Below are positions 1-11,520 of a stretch of DNA of 64,000 bases, in pieces. Every line of letters starts with the position of its first letter. The first letter of the stretch is position 1. The stretch comes from Echinometra lucunter (lineage: Eukaryota; Echinodermata; Echinoidea; Camarodonta; Echinometridae). A program made the position numbers and the translations under genes. The stretch spans positions 6,072,706 to 6,136,705 of the forward strand of contig CM057151.1 in assembly GCA_029962745.1 (NCBI GenBank), in the 5' to 3' direction. The notes below the pieces were generated by a model. That model did no database searches. It had not been told where the DNA came from and saw only the letters and a program-made list of their open reading frames with translations.

Positions 1-2469
1 AGAGTTCCGATGACAGTTTGAAATGTCACGGCTATCGGACATGTCTGCCCCCTTATGTGCTTGTGTTGTTCCCCCATTACTTATTTTGTAAGCCTATACG
101 TTCCCATCTCTCCTGAGCATAGGGGAAATGAGACATGTACCATTCCATTTGGCAGCAAACTCTACAAGTTGTGAATTCACTTTTCATGACATCATGCCAA
201 GTCGTCATGGTTTCCTCCTGTCCAAAATCAGTAGTCTAAAATGGCAGCCCCCATTGGAACCATTATGCTCAGTTTTTCTTGGCTATAACTTGGAAGATAA
301 TGTTCTATTAATTTTGATATTGATTCATTTTATGCATGATTATAACTCAAGTACACAACCTCATTATGAAATATCCTGTACTGATGGACAGATTTTCCAT
401 AGAGCCAAAGTAAATCACAGTTTAGCTGTCACACATCCCAGTAGAATTGTTGTGGGTTTTGTCCCAAAATTTATAGCTGTCGTTCAGGAAATCAGAATAA
501 GTAACTCACTTCTAGTACATGACCACATAATTGGAAGTTTTAGGCCACCAATAGGAACAATTATTCTTACTTGAGACCTTTAAGAAAATCCCAAGATTGC
601 TATGAATGTATAGGGCAATATATTCTCTAAGTACTGGATGGATAGATAATGGGAACTCTCTCCCGCACAAGATTTTTGTAGGGGATTGCTACCATGTTTG
701 TTAGTTGTATCTTTGGGGATGTGCGCCCAGCTCTTAGAAGGGGAAATTCAATTTTAGGTGTCTCCATGATGATAAGTGTTGAAACAAGGTGTCTGATGAA
801 GAAGAAATCACATGCATGACACTATGGGAGTCTGGTTTTTCTGGAGGAGAAAGCTAATAAAGGAATTTAAAAGCTCATTTCTCTAAGGGAATCTCAGCAG
901 GTTGCAGAAAACAAGTCTGTCAAACGAAAGAGAAAATAATGTCATTTTAGCTTGCCCCATAGCATCAAGATGTGCCACTCGCAATTTCAGATAAACCATG
1001 AGGAGAGCATATTGAAAATAGTTTTGTTTTTAGAATGAAAGAAAGTCAGCAAAGTAAAGACAAATTTGAGAGAATGTATTCAAAGTTTTGAAAGAATGTA
1101 TTTGAAAGTTGAGAGATGGATTCTTCAAAAATCCATTGTTTCTGTCAGTCATGCCCCTATACGAAGGTTCTTCCTAACTTATTCCACACTGTCCCTCGGA
1201 ATAACGTCACATAACCCAGCTTGCAGCTCTCCAGGAAAAAAAAAAACCCACATGAGCAATGTAGAATTTCCTGAGGTGTTCCGAGTGATGGTCGGCCAAG
1301 TTCAGTGGAGTTGATCAGAATTGCTAACAAACCTTATAACTTTATCGTAATCTGCTCAGTGCAGGCACAACGAGGGGGAAGCTTAGCCAGCTCTCATAGG
1401 GTCCTGATTGGAACATAAGCTAGAGGATTATGACCTGTGTGACTTTCATGAGATTAATTTGTTTTGATTGCTGATATCCCTAATGTTACGGTGGGATTCT
1501 TGAAATCGTGAGGGATTTGAAACCAAATTAAAAAAGAAGACGTGACCGACAGAATTTGGTTTGAATTATTTGGAATGAAGTCATCGTAAACATTTTTATC
1601 AAGTTCATAATCAGTGACATTTAATTTTTCAGATTTAAATAATCCGATCTTCTTTCATCCTGTTACTCTCCCTGGTCTAAATCTGTCTCTTTTTTTAAGA
1701 TTTGAATAGGTGACTGATCATGTCTAAAATATTTGAAATGTAACTGTCATAGCACCTCTCAATATCCATATTCCAAAATTTGTGACCAAAGAAAATAAAT
1801 GTGGTAGTCTTAAGCATACAGTGCAGTTACCTGAAGTGAAAATAAACTCTCATTCTTCTACAGAGGGAGGATCAAATGGTATTTCAAAAAGTTTTAGTCA
1901 TGGTAGATCGCACCCTGGCGAGTAAGGGAAAAAAAAATTATTCTGAAGCATATGCTCAGAGAATGCTGTGCCTCTGTATGAAAACATTCCACTGTGTTTG
2001 TAGGAGCACATGGGTCACAAGTTAGGAAAACAATGATGTCTCTTTTTAGCCGTCATAACCATAAGGCACTTCATCAATATGCAAGTACTGTTTTTTTTAT
2101 GAATCAAATCTGAAAAGCTAGTTTTAGAACTTCATTTTTTGGCACTTTCTGGTGGAATACACTTTGAACTAATAACTGCAAATAAAAGTCATCTCTGGCA
2201 GTGGTCATGGAAGAAGTAGGCAATGTAATTACATCTCTATGTTTCTTTAAATAATACTCTCGCCATGTCTCTTGATAATGCAAGCTTCCATTTCACTTGG
2301 AAACCAAATTGATTCCCCTTAAGGTTTTGGTTTAAATGAGATTGAAGACGACTTTATGTATTCTCAAAATACTGTTCATAACCATATATAATCCTTTGCT
2401 AGGATGCAAGTTACCTTAGGGTATTATCGCAACCCTTCTTTTCATTCTCAGTTTTCTCCTTTCAATTAT

Positions 2470-2840
2470 CCTCTTGCGTTCTTCATGCCCAGGCAGGCGG
2501 CCATGCCTCCGACACCTTATTGAGATACACAAGCTAAAATGCATGCATTAGCAATGTGTGAATTTGTATTTTCACAGACCGAGTTAGTCACCGAATATGC
2601 TTGTGCGAGGGCGCTGTGCTGAGCTGCATCATCGATCGCAGCCGTGTTATTGTCCCAAATTATCTGTGCTATTAGGTCAATTGGGGTATGCAGCTTGTCA
2701 TAAATTACCAAAGACATTACTGTCTGAGAAAAGCTTAGGCGACAATACTGGGGATGTCATAGCCTTGCCTGCATCTACCAGCATACATGTTCATGCACTC
2801 CTGAAATTACAGCCTTTCATAAATCTAGAGCAGCGTGCAT
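2470..2840. promoter_or_regulatory. Candidate cis-regulatory island
   Basis: This segment is clearly richer in GC and CpG than its AT-rich surroundings. It has a non-repetitive texture with packed homeodomain-like and GATA-like cores (TAATTT, TTATCT, CATAAATTA) around 2640-2710. It matches none of the repeat families seen elsewhere in the window and does not look coding. It could be a conserved non-coding enhancer of the LRIG-like gene. The call rests on composition only. Confidence 0.25.
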
Positions 2841-3433
2841 AAATCAGCCCCGTTCTTTTGTATGAGGAAAATAGATTTGGGGGATTATGGACTAAATACT
2901 TGCTAGTAAGAAGTTCTTCATAGTACTTTGAGTTGAATGATAAACTCAAATCAGTCCCCTTGATTTTCCCATCACCAGCATTGGCAATGGTTGTGAATCA
3001 CACATGGAAATGCATCCTTGGGAATGATGTGAATAAAATCAATCTTGCTTCAGGCGGGTTTGTGTGATACATGTCCAATTCCAACACCACTTTGCACTTC
3101 ATGTATTGAAGGAGGTAGAGGGGTGATGTAGATTGAAAAGTTATGAAGGAGTAGTAGGTACACCTAGGTGATGTATAATGTCCAGACTCTAGCCATTCCT
3201 GCTTGGCTAGAAATGAAATCATTTTGCTGAGTGAATCTTCAGCAGCTGCAGTGATTAGGCATTCCTTGAGAGGATAAGATCTTTATGACAGTGACTAATG
3301 TTTGCTTACCAGTTTTATGCAATACTTCAATTATAGAGAAGCTGCTTTTAAATCCAAATGAACATTTCAAATGGTGTACAGCAAGGCAGCATAAAAATGA
3401 TAAAGGAATAAAGAGTCATTTTTTTTTTCTTTG

Positions 3434-3850
3434 TTAACCCATTCATGACAGGAATTATTTAAAGCCTAATTTGATCAGCTTTTATTCTTCAAATTGGCAA
3501 CACCAAAATTTTTCTTTTATTGCTACATTTTTAAAATAAAAAGTCATGTATCTGAAATAAATATAAATTGGCAAAAAGTACGGAGAGAATTCAAAAAGTT
3601 GCCAATTTGCAGGGGAAAATGGTGATTTTAAAATTTTTATTGCATTGCCAATTTAAGGATTTTAATGCTTATTTTCATTTAAAAAATTTTCAACATCGAA
3701 CAGAAAATACTGACGCAACCAAAATGGGCACAGTTTGTGTAGAAATTTTTGCTCTTTCTACTCATGTATTTGGAATGATTTTTAGGGCTCTGCATCAAAG
3801 GTTATAAGGCCAAACCACATAATGTGGACCTTCTGTCACGAATGGGTTAA
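3434..3850 (-). mobile_element. piggyBac-like MITE, copy 1 (inverted relative to copies 2-4)
   Basis: The element is about 417 bp, bounded by TTAA on both sides. Its terminal inverted repeats begin CCCATTCRTGACAG and read back as CTGTCACGAATGGG. TTAA target duplications followed by CCC termini are the hallmark of piggyBac-superfamily elements. The interior encodes no transposase, so this is a non-autonomous copy. The same sequence recurs in the opposite orientation at 4349, 35900 and 40764. Confidence 0.8.
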
Positions 3851-4348
3851 TATTAATAAAAACTTTTCAGAAAAAGTCAGTCCCTGAAAATTCAGTGTTA
3901 TAGATTTTTAACTAAAATTTCTTAATGCAATTACTGGTAGGCAAGGTAATTCTCCTTTCATTTCCTCTATCACAGTTTTTCCAGTCTACTAAAAATCCTA
4001 TATCATTTTGCATTTGAAGAGTGTTTTCTGTAAACAATATTTGAAATTGATTCTCGATTACATTCTCCCTGAAGCGATAATGTTAGGAATCAGTTGTCAT
4101 TGAATGCAGCTGATGACTTCATCTTTACATCTAGGATGAATCAGAAAGATAGTGGCTTACATGTTGAGTGATCCAATTCTCTTCCTAAACCACCTAAATG
4201 GTCACTGTCTTCCTCCTGGGAAAGGTCACAAAAGATGGTGAAAATACAAAGAGAATCTTTTCATATTGATCATCTGAATGAATAATCCTCCATGGAGTAA
4301 GGATTAATTACTTAGCTTCCTAGACTTATACCATTTATACCTTGTCTA

Positions 4349-4764
4349 TTAACCCATTCATGACAGAAGTCCACATTTTGTGGTTTGGCCTAATATCTTT
4401 TGATGAAAAGCCCTAAAAATCATACCAAATACATGAGCAGAAAGAGCAAAAAATTCTACACAAACTGTGCCCATTTTGGTTGAGTCAATATTCATTGTTT
4501 GATGCTGAAAATTTTTTTAAAGGAAAATAAGCATTAAAATCCTTAAATTGGCAATGTGATAGAAGTTTAAAATCACCGTTTTCCCCTGCAAATTGGCAAC
4601 TTTTTGACTTCTCATCATAATTTCTGTCAATTTATATTCATTTCAGATACATGACATTTTATAAGAAAAATGTAGCAATAAAATAAAAATGTTGGTGTTG
4701 CCAATTTGAAGAATAAAAGCTGATCAAATTAGGCTTTAAATAATTCCTGTCACGAATGGGTTAA
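4349..4764 (+). mobile_element. piggyBac-like MITE, copy 2
   Basis: The same roughly 416-bp family as the element at 3434, in the opposite orientation and about 500 bp away. The ends are TTAACCCATTCATGACAG and CTGTCACGAATGGGTTAA. The AT-rich interior has a recognisable block reading AATTGGCAACTTTTTGACTT. Copies 1 and 2 together form a large inverted repeat flanking 3851-4348. Confidence 0.8.
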
Positions 4765-5159
4765 GGCATGTATCACTCTTGCAGAATCCAAAGCACATCC
4801 ATGATAGAATGTTTTATATAGTTATAGATATATTTAAGTTTCTTAACTAGCTTAACTAGGTTTTAGTTTAATTCTTCCAGTTTTCAGCAATATAGAATAT
4901 TTGCTGTCATTCCTTCTTTTCATTGATGACACTGAAAAGTGGAAGAAAAGGGATGCAAAGGAAAGGTAGCTTTATAAAATCTCTAATTCAAATCCTGGAA
5001 ACTGAGAACTAGTAGTGCCTATAACTAAGAATAAGTATCACAGCAACCACAAACAACATACTTTGTATGAAACATCAAGCTTTGAAATAGTGCCACCCCA
5101 AAAGATAAAGGGGTAAACTTGCAGAAAGAATTGATTTTGAGTGGTCATGCCTGACATTC

Positions 5160-5330
5160 CCTAGCAGACAACAGAGGTTGTCCTGCACTTTTTAATTTGG
5201 TCCTGATTCATGGGCTGGCTATTTGTGGCCCTACCTGAGTGCACCTTTGGACACCAAGGAACCCATTTGCGCTCAACCTGTGCAAATAGCGCACGTCCTG
5301 TGAGGAAATTACAGTATCAGGAAGCTTCAT
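5160..5330. promoter_or_regulatory. Candidate cis-regulatory island
   Basis: A GC-richer, non-repetitive block contains CTATTTGTGGCC, GTGCAAATAGCGCAC and related motifs, between AT-rich flanks. ATTTGCGC and GCAAAT cores resemble POU or C/EBP-type sites, but such short motifs occur by chance. It is suggested as a regulatory candidate on texture alone. Confidence 0.2.
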
Positions 5331-6464
5331 TCTTCACCACTCCAACTTACCCTGCGCTTGATTAGACATGGTTCTCACGCAACTTCCTGAAGACAAAGAA
5401 ATAATGAAAGAAAAGATCACTCCCAAGATAGTGCCCTGGTAACCCTTCTGGTTTTCCAACACTGTTTCTTTCGCCAAGGCCTTCCTTTAATTCAAGATAG
5501 ACATAAAAGGGCAAAAAATTCCCATTGTCTAGAAATGTATGATCATGATCTATACTTGAAGACCTTAATAATAGCTGCAAATGATACATAAATGATTCGT
5601 AGTAGTGAAAAAACTTTCAAAATATATGCTTAGAAATTCCATCAAGCAACATGCAAAACAATATGGAAGGAACACACAAGACAAAAAAGGGCTTTCCACA
5701 GATCTTTCCCTGATTAACCATGAAAATGACTAAAATATGAACAAGGGTTTCTTCAAATTGACTCATATCGTGATAATTAACTTTGATTTTGTGCTACTTG
5801 AAATAAAAGGGAAATTCCTAATTGAAGTCATACACTTTACTGCTTTACAATACGAATGATTGAATATCTAAAGCTTCATTATATACACAATAACACAAAG
5901 GGCAAAGGAAAATAGTATAGGACACAAGCAAAATGTTTTGCATTTTCCCTTCTGTTTTAATGCCATCTCTGATGAATAAATAGCACAAGGGATGTGTTTT
6001 CGAGATGTAGAGAGCAGTGCTCACATTGACCTGTAGCTCTCTAGACAGATATAAGGTGCATCCTCTTCGGCTTCTACTCTCATTAGAAATGCTTATTCAT
6101 ATTCTCCTTTCCCAACGCAAATCACTCCGAGTACTGAATCTAGGAGTAGTGCGGCAACATCACCTATGCTCAGCTAGAGAGGCATTAGTCTTGTCATCAT
6201 AGAACCTATCATAAATTGATGGTACAGTGTGCGGGTGTATCATGTTTAGAGACAATTATCCTTATGTAGATTGGAATATAGCTTGAACCTTTGCAAAATT
6301 TAAATGAAGTACTGTTGCTCTATATATGTAAAATGTAAGCCTATCTGAATATAGTCTGAAAAGCAGGCAGAGATGCATTGCTCTCTTCAACTGATGCAGA
6401 ATTATTTGTTCATCTTTGAAAAAGGTTTGAAAAGTGGAGACTATTTGTAGTCAGCACTGATGTC

Positions 6465-6620
6465 CCAATCAAGCTGACAAACAGAGGGCCGCGCTTCTCT
6501 GCCGGTTTGATTACGATTATGCGCAGCTTTGTGGCCCTGTGCTGGAGGTGACTCAGTCAGTTGCCAGCTTTAGTTACGCTCCCTCGATGGTCTCACTGTT
6601 GCCTTCCATTGCTGTGCCTC
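6465..6620. promoter_or_regulatory. Candidate cis-regulatory island
   Basis: A CpG-containing island reads through motifs such as GATTACGATTATGCGCAG, TTTGTGGCC and a TGACTCAGTCAG AP-1-like palindrome core. It lies in otherwise AT-rich sequence and does not resemble the repeats in the window. The bicoid/Otx-like GATTA cores and the AP-1-like site make an enhancer plausible. There is no direct evidence of function. Confidence 0.25.
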
Positions 6621-7479
6621 TCTTGATTTACTCTTCTTTTTGTTCTTTATCTGAATACCTGTGTGCAATGCCCAAAAAATCTCCATTCTGTTACTTCCTC
6701 TGATCATATGTCCTAAAGTTTACTACCCTTTGGATCCATAAAAATCAAGACAACAATTTTTCATTTCATAGCTATTTAGGAAAAGCTATGACCAGGCAAT
6801 TGTTTCTGCTCACATAGGCCTTTATACACACAGCCTTATCATAAATATTGTTTGATAGCAGTGGGGTATTTTCAAATGTAATTGTTTACTTGGTACGTTT
6901 TAAGATTGAAGTTTTCTATAGAATAATATTGCAGCATAGTGAGTTTTTTTTGGTTCTAAAATAAAAAGTTCATTTTCTCACCTACTTTAAAATCGATTGC
7001 TTGCTGAATTGAAAACCTTGAATTGCATCTCTCAAGTGTTCTGATACATTGCATGTACTTTATTTCTGAACTCTATTAATTATGATTCCGGTAAAGGCTA
7101 AACTACAGTGTACATCATGCAAACCAGAAAGTCAGTTTGAAGACCTGTTTAATATTAAATTATTGAAATATGCTCTCAAGCACATTACACTTTTTTGCGG
7201 TTTTCTATTAAGAATATTTCTTTCATACATGAGTGTTCATCAAGAAATGCACACATCTCAAGATTTTCCTCCCGTAAAATGATATCGTGATTTGCAAACT
7301 TATTCTGTAGGTGTGTAGGATACAGTTCTCTTGTTAAACTGGGCTACCTGGAAATCCCTCCCGAAAGTATTTGAATAAGATTCATCTTGTGTCTTGGCTA
7401 TGCAGAGGTTAGTGGAGTGTTCTCCAAGCTGTAATGATATTCCTCTTTGTTCCCACTTGTCTTCCCATCGCGGGGCCCC

Positions 7480-7830
7480 TGTCCATCCTCTATCGGACCA
7501 ATTGTCCATGCAATCTTTGCAACACTTTCATGAGGGAGAATAGAGAAGAAAGGCGAGGGGAAGAAGCGCCCAAAAGAGAGCGCGCTTGAAACGGGAGCCG
7601 ACCACGGGCACTCAAGCTCCGCGGTGACTAATAGATGATTAGCGTAGATGACCCATTTATCAGGTTTCGCAAGATAAGAAGTTCTTGGTGGGAGAACGGA
7701 GGAAAAGAGAAATCCTCTCCTTTGCCATCCTAGAAAATTGGCTGGTTTCAGCCAGGATTGAAGCAATTTCATTTGATGTACACTCCACATGGAATATCTT
7801 ACAAAGGACTCTGACATTTTCAACTTCATC
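7480..7830. promoter_or_regulatory. Candidate cis-regulatory island
   Basis: About 350 bp of markedly higher GC and CpG content includes GCGCCCAAAAGAGAGCGCGC and AGATAAGAAG (a GATA-type core). Long open frames cross it on the minus strand, but none resembles a known family and no splice context supports them. A regulatory role is the best guess for a non-repetitive GC-rich island upstream of the LRIG exons. Confidence 0.2.
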
Positions 7831-10800
7831 TTTACTCTCATGTGTTGATTAAAAGTTGATATTATTTTTCTTTATTTTGTTAAGTTTTACTTCACAAACT
7901 TGTGATGTGTTTCTTGCGTAAGTTGAGTGTGATGACAAGCTGTTGATATGATTGAGTTTTCTTTTTCTCATGCAGTGGAAATTATATATAGCAAGTTCCA
8001 TGAAAGTTTTCTGAAGGGAAAGACATTTAGTTGTCTAATTTTGAATGATATTGTGGCTGCAATATACAGGCTTACATGTTATACTAGCTTTCAAGATCTT
8101 TTTTTTTTCTTTCTCTCTCTCTCTCTTTGGTGTGGTCATGTACAAGTATGGGTGTTATATTTGTGACAGGAATAATATGACAAAATCTATTTGTAACATT
8201 GACATGAAGTAGCAACATTTTTTCCAATGTGGCACTTACAGCAAATGCATATTGCATTGAAAGTTGTAGATTCAAAGGACTGCTATGAATGTATAATGGC
8301 AGCATTCTGCAAAATATCTCCAAACATTGATATTGAACTTTCAAAGTTCAGATGCAGTAGATAGCTTGATTCCTGACATGTGCCCCAGCATCTTTGGGAA
8401 GTTCTTGAAACCAAATGGGGGAAAGGTAACCCACTATACTCTACTGTACACGACCCCCTCCTCCTAGAAATGACATATCACATTAAGGCTATAAGGTGGT
8501 GAGAATGGTATAGCGTTCAGCCTGACACCCCAAATGAATTTCAAGTGTCCCCAGTATCCTTAAACCGGAGACATCGTCATGGTAACCTCCTGTCACCTGG
8601 GGTAAGAAATATCCTACCGTTAGTTGCAATTTTAGATTTGCTCTCTTTGCTGTATCCCCGCCTGCAATGTTCACTTCTGCATCAGGTACATGCATTATGT
8701 CACACAGTAAATGCCCAGTGGCTCTACTACGTGTAATTAAATCGTTAACACATTTTGCCTTTTTGTCTTCCCTCTGTCTAGGAGCTGTTGATTAGTAACT
8801 TGTTGTTTTTCTTTGTTTCGTAGGCTACTTACTCTCATTTTGGTGTCGCCATTGCCTATTACCGCTAGTCTCCCTATGATAGTCATATCCTATGAGATAA
8901 AGTGGACATTCAATTTTCACTCATCTTTCTTTAAGCATGTCTCACTTCTTAAAAGAGCTCTATCATGCAAATCGGCAGAAATTTTGTGTAAAACCTGTCA
9001 GATTAACTACTCAGGAGAGATTTGAGTTTTATTGACCATCCATTTCAATGTCACATTTAAAATGAATCATTTGATTTCTTAATACCGAATACAGCATGTA
9101 GAACTGCTTGTATTTTTTTTTTTAACTGAAAGATTTTTGTATGATTAATTGTTTTGAACACTGAGTAAGTCAGGTTTTGTGAAATTATGCTGATGCTTTT
9201 TGCTGCAAGGACCTTGCAGTTTTGCTGTTTCTCTCACCTCTGTGCGAAGGCTGATTTCTTTCGAGGTACAGTTTCTAGCACCTGCTTGCCATGACTTGGC
9301 AGAGTCTGCCAAAGGCATGGCTCACTCACAAACTGAAAGAAATTAAGAGAGATAATCTGTTGGAAGGACACATTGGCCAAGTTTAGCCCACTTGAGCCTT
9401 GCAGTATAGACTCTCCTTTCACCACAGAAAGCGACCCTTTCTCTAAAGTTTCTTTACACGGTGTGGTGACCTCTTAATTCTCCTTTCACACTCACCTTCT
9501 GGCATGTTTTTAAAGCCACAAAAAACATGCTAATAATAATTCTAAAGGAAAACAATGCTTCTTCCTTCTGTCCCTCCAGCTCTCTGTATTGGATGCATTC
9601 GTTTCTTTTTAGGGAATATTTGGACGATGATGGAAACTTCAGGGTCATCTCTCAGAAATGTGTGAGAAATTTGCCTGGTTCATTTTTCTCAAAAAAGGGC
9701 AAGATAAAATCCACTTTATCCACAGATACTGTGAAATGCTTTGTAAGGAACTGCATCTTATTGTGATATATTTATTCCACATGGTGCTGAGAAACCAGAA
9801 TCTCCTACTTGTTTTTATTTTTTATTATAGATATCATATAAGCCTACACTGCACTGAAACATATAGGAATAGGCCTCCCTTAGAGCCATTTGATTATTGT
9901 ACGCATAGGTTTATTGAAGGACCCTACAGGAAAGCAGTCTGTATTTCTGCTGATATATGGAGATAAAAGTATCTTCTTTTCCAGTGATTTTTTAAAAACA
10001 TACTACTAGTAATCAAAGTATCAGAGATAAGATGTTATAATCCCATTATCTGAAATAGACTAGGAATACAGGCACCGTCACACAGACAAGAAGGAAAAAA
10101 AAAAACAAAAACTTGTAACTTAATGGCAGAGAGCCTTGCACACTTAATAAAGATTGTAACATTTTAATAGTATTGTATGACTATATTCTCTATTTCTGAA
10201 TGGACCGGGGGAGGGGGAGGGGGGGGGGGATATATTGGTGCCTGAACTTGGTTGCTTGTTCGCTCCATCCCTCCATTCTGCATACCCATTTCTTTTCTTT
10301 CTCTTCACACATTCCTTTCACACATGTTCCCGGGATTAGAGACACCACCCCCGTTGCACTTGATCTCCAATCTTGATGATAGCTGAGATTCCTTCCCGAT
10401 ATGACTTTGAGACTCGGGTTTCATACCCAGGCTCTTGATATTCTCTCTTTCTCTCTCTGTACAATGTCTCTGCTGGAGCAATCATTGTTCGTATCTGTTT
10501 TGTGTACAGAGTAGGACTTGCAGTAAATCTATGAAATAGAAAGAAAGAGTACAGTGTGATCATTTTATTTTTCTGTCATTCCCTTCCTTCAAATAAGATG
10601 TGTATGATTCTGACAGAAATGCAATTAACCTTTCTATGTATTTTTATGTTTGAAATTTGAATATGAGACCAATTTATGTCTTGTTCCCATAGTTCTGTTT
10701 GTAGCATGGACCAACATTGATTGCTTATTGAGATATTGAGTTTATTTACATTGTAAATACCTGGTAAACATGAAAATGTACTTTAAGCTATGATATATAT

Positions 10801-11520
10801 AATGTCCCTCTTTCATAGTGCATTTGAGATGTTAATGTTCGTATTATTCTTGTATTACAACCTGATTAAGAAATACATTATTTAGATTCTAAAGATAACA
10901 TACTTGATACAGGAAAATCATTAGCATGGTGCTAGACTATTCCTCTCACTTCACCCCTCCCCAAAGGGGTGCAAAAAGAATGAAGTGAGGACCTGTGTCA
11001 TTCATGTTTTTATAGGAGTACCTCTGTGAATTCTCAGTAGGGGATGGTAATACAAGGTAGTTGATAATCCTCAAGTGTTAATGATGCAGAACAACCAATT
11101 TCCCTTACCAGATGTTACTCAATTTCTTTGAAATAAAATGTTTTTCAGTCACCTTGGTAGTGACCCCCTCATTCAGGATTTCAGCTTATGAAAGTACATA
11201 TTGTATGTAATCCTCACTGTTGTTATAGGTGTTTTATTTTATGACTTGCTTGAGTTGTTGACAATGAATGAATATCTATATTTTTCTCATAAAAGATATC
11301 ATTTAGTATGTTTTATTTTTAAATGCTTTCTCACTTGTATTTGCATATATGTTACGTCATTTGGTGATATTTCAAAATTGTAGTGGATATGTGATGTTTT
11401 ATATTTTGCCTTGTGTGAAATCTCTTGGTTTATATTCAGTTGTCTTTGACATACTCATCTTGTAAGTCTTGATAATGTAGGCTAATTCGTTTCTTGTTCT
11501 TGTTCTTTATGTGCATATAG

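Larger units (their letters stand above)
1..11520. other. Upstream region or long 5' intron of the LRIG-like gene, no exons recognised
   Basis: I found no leucine-rich-repeat exon, signal peptide exon or other convincing coding exon here. The first recognised LRIG exon (11521) begins in mid-codon, so this stretch is probably intron, at least near its 3' end; that is inference. It contains two copies of a TTAA-flanked MITE (3434-4764), a G-rich tract near 10206-10230, short CT tracts near 8108, and several islands of higher GC and CpG content listed separately. Open frames of 60-150 codons exist but lack family similarity and often overlap on both strands, as expected by chance. Confidence 0.6.

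Noticed and set aside
128..574. 148-codon open frame at the left edge
   Set aside because: No recognisable domain, AT-rich composition, and no splice or Kozak support; likely a chance open frame.
7398..7841. 147-codon minus-strand frame in a GC-richer island
   Set aside because: Overlaps another open frame in a different phase, has no family similarity, and fits better as a non-coding island.
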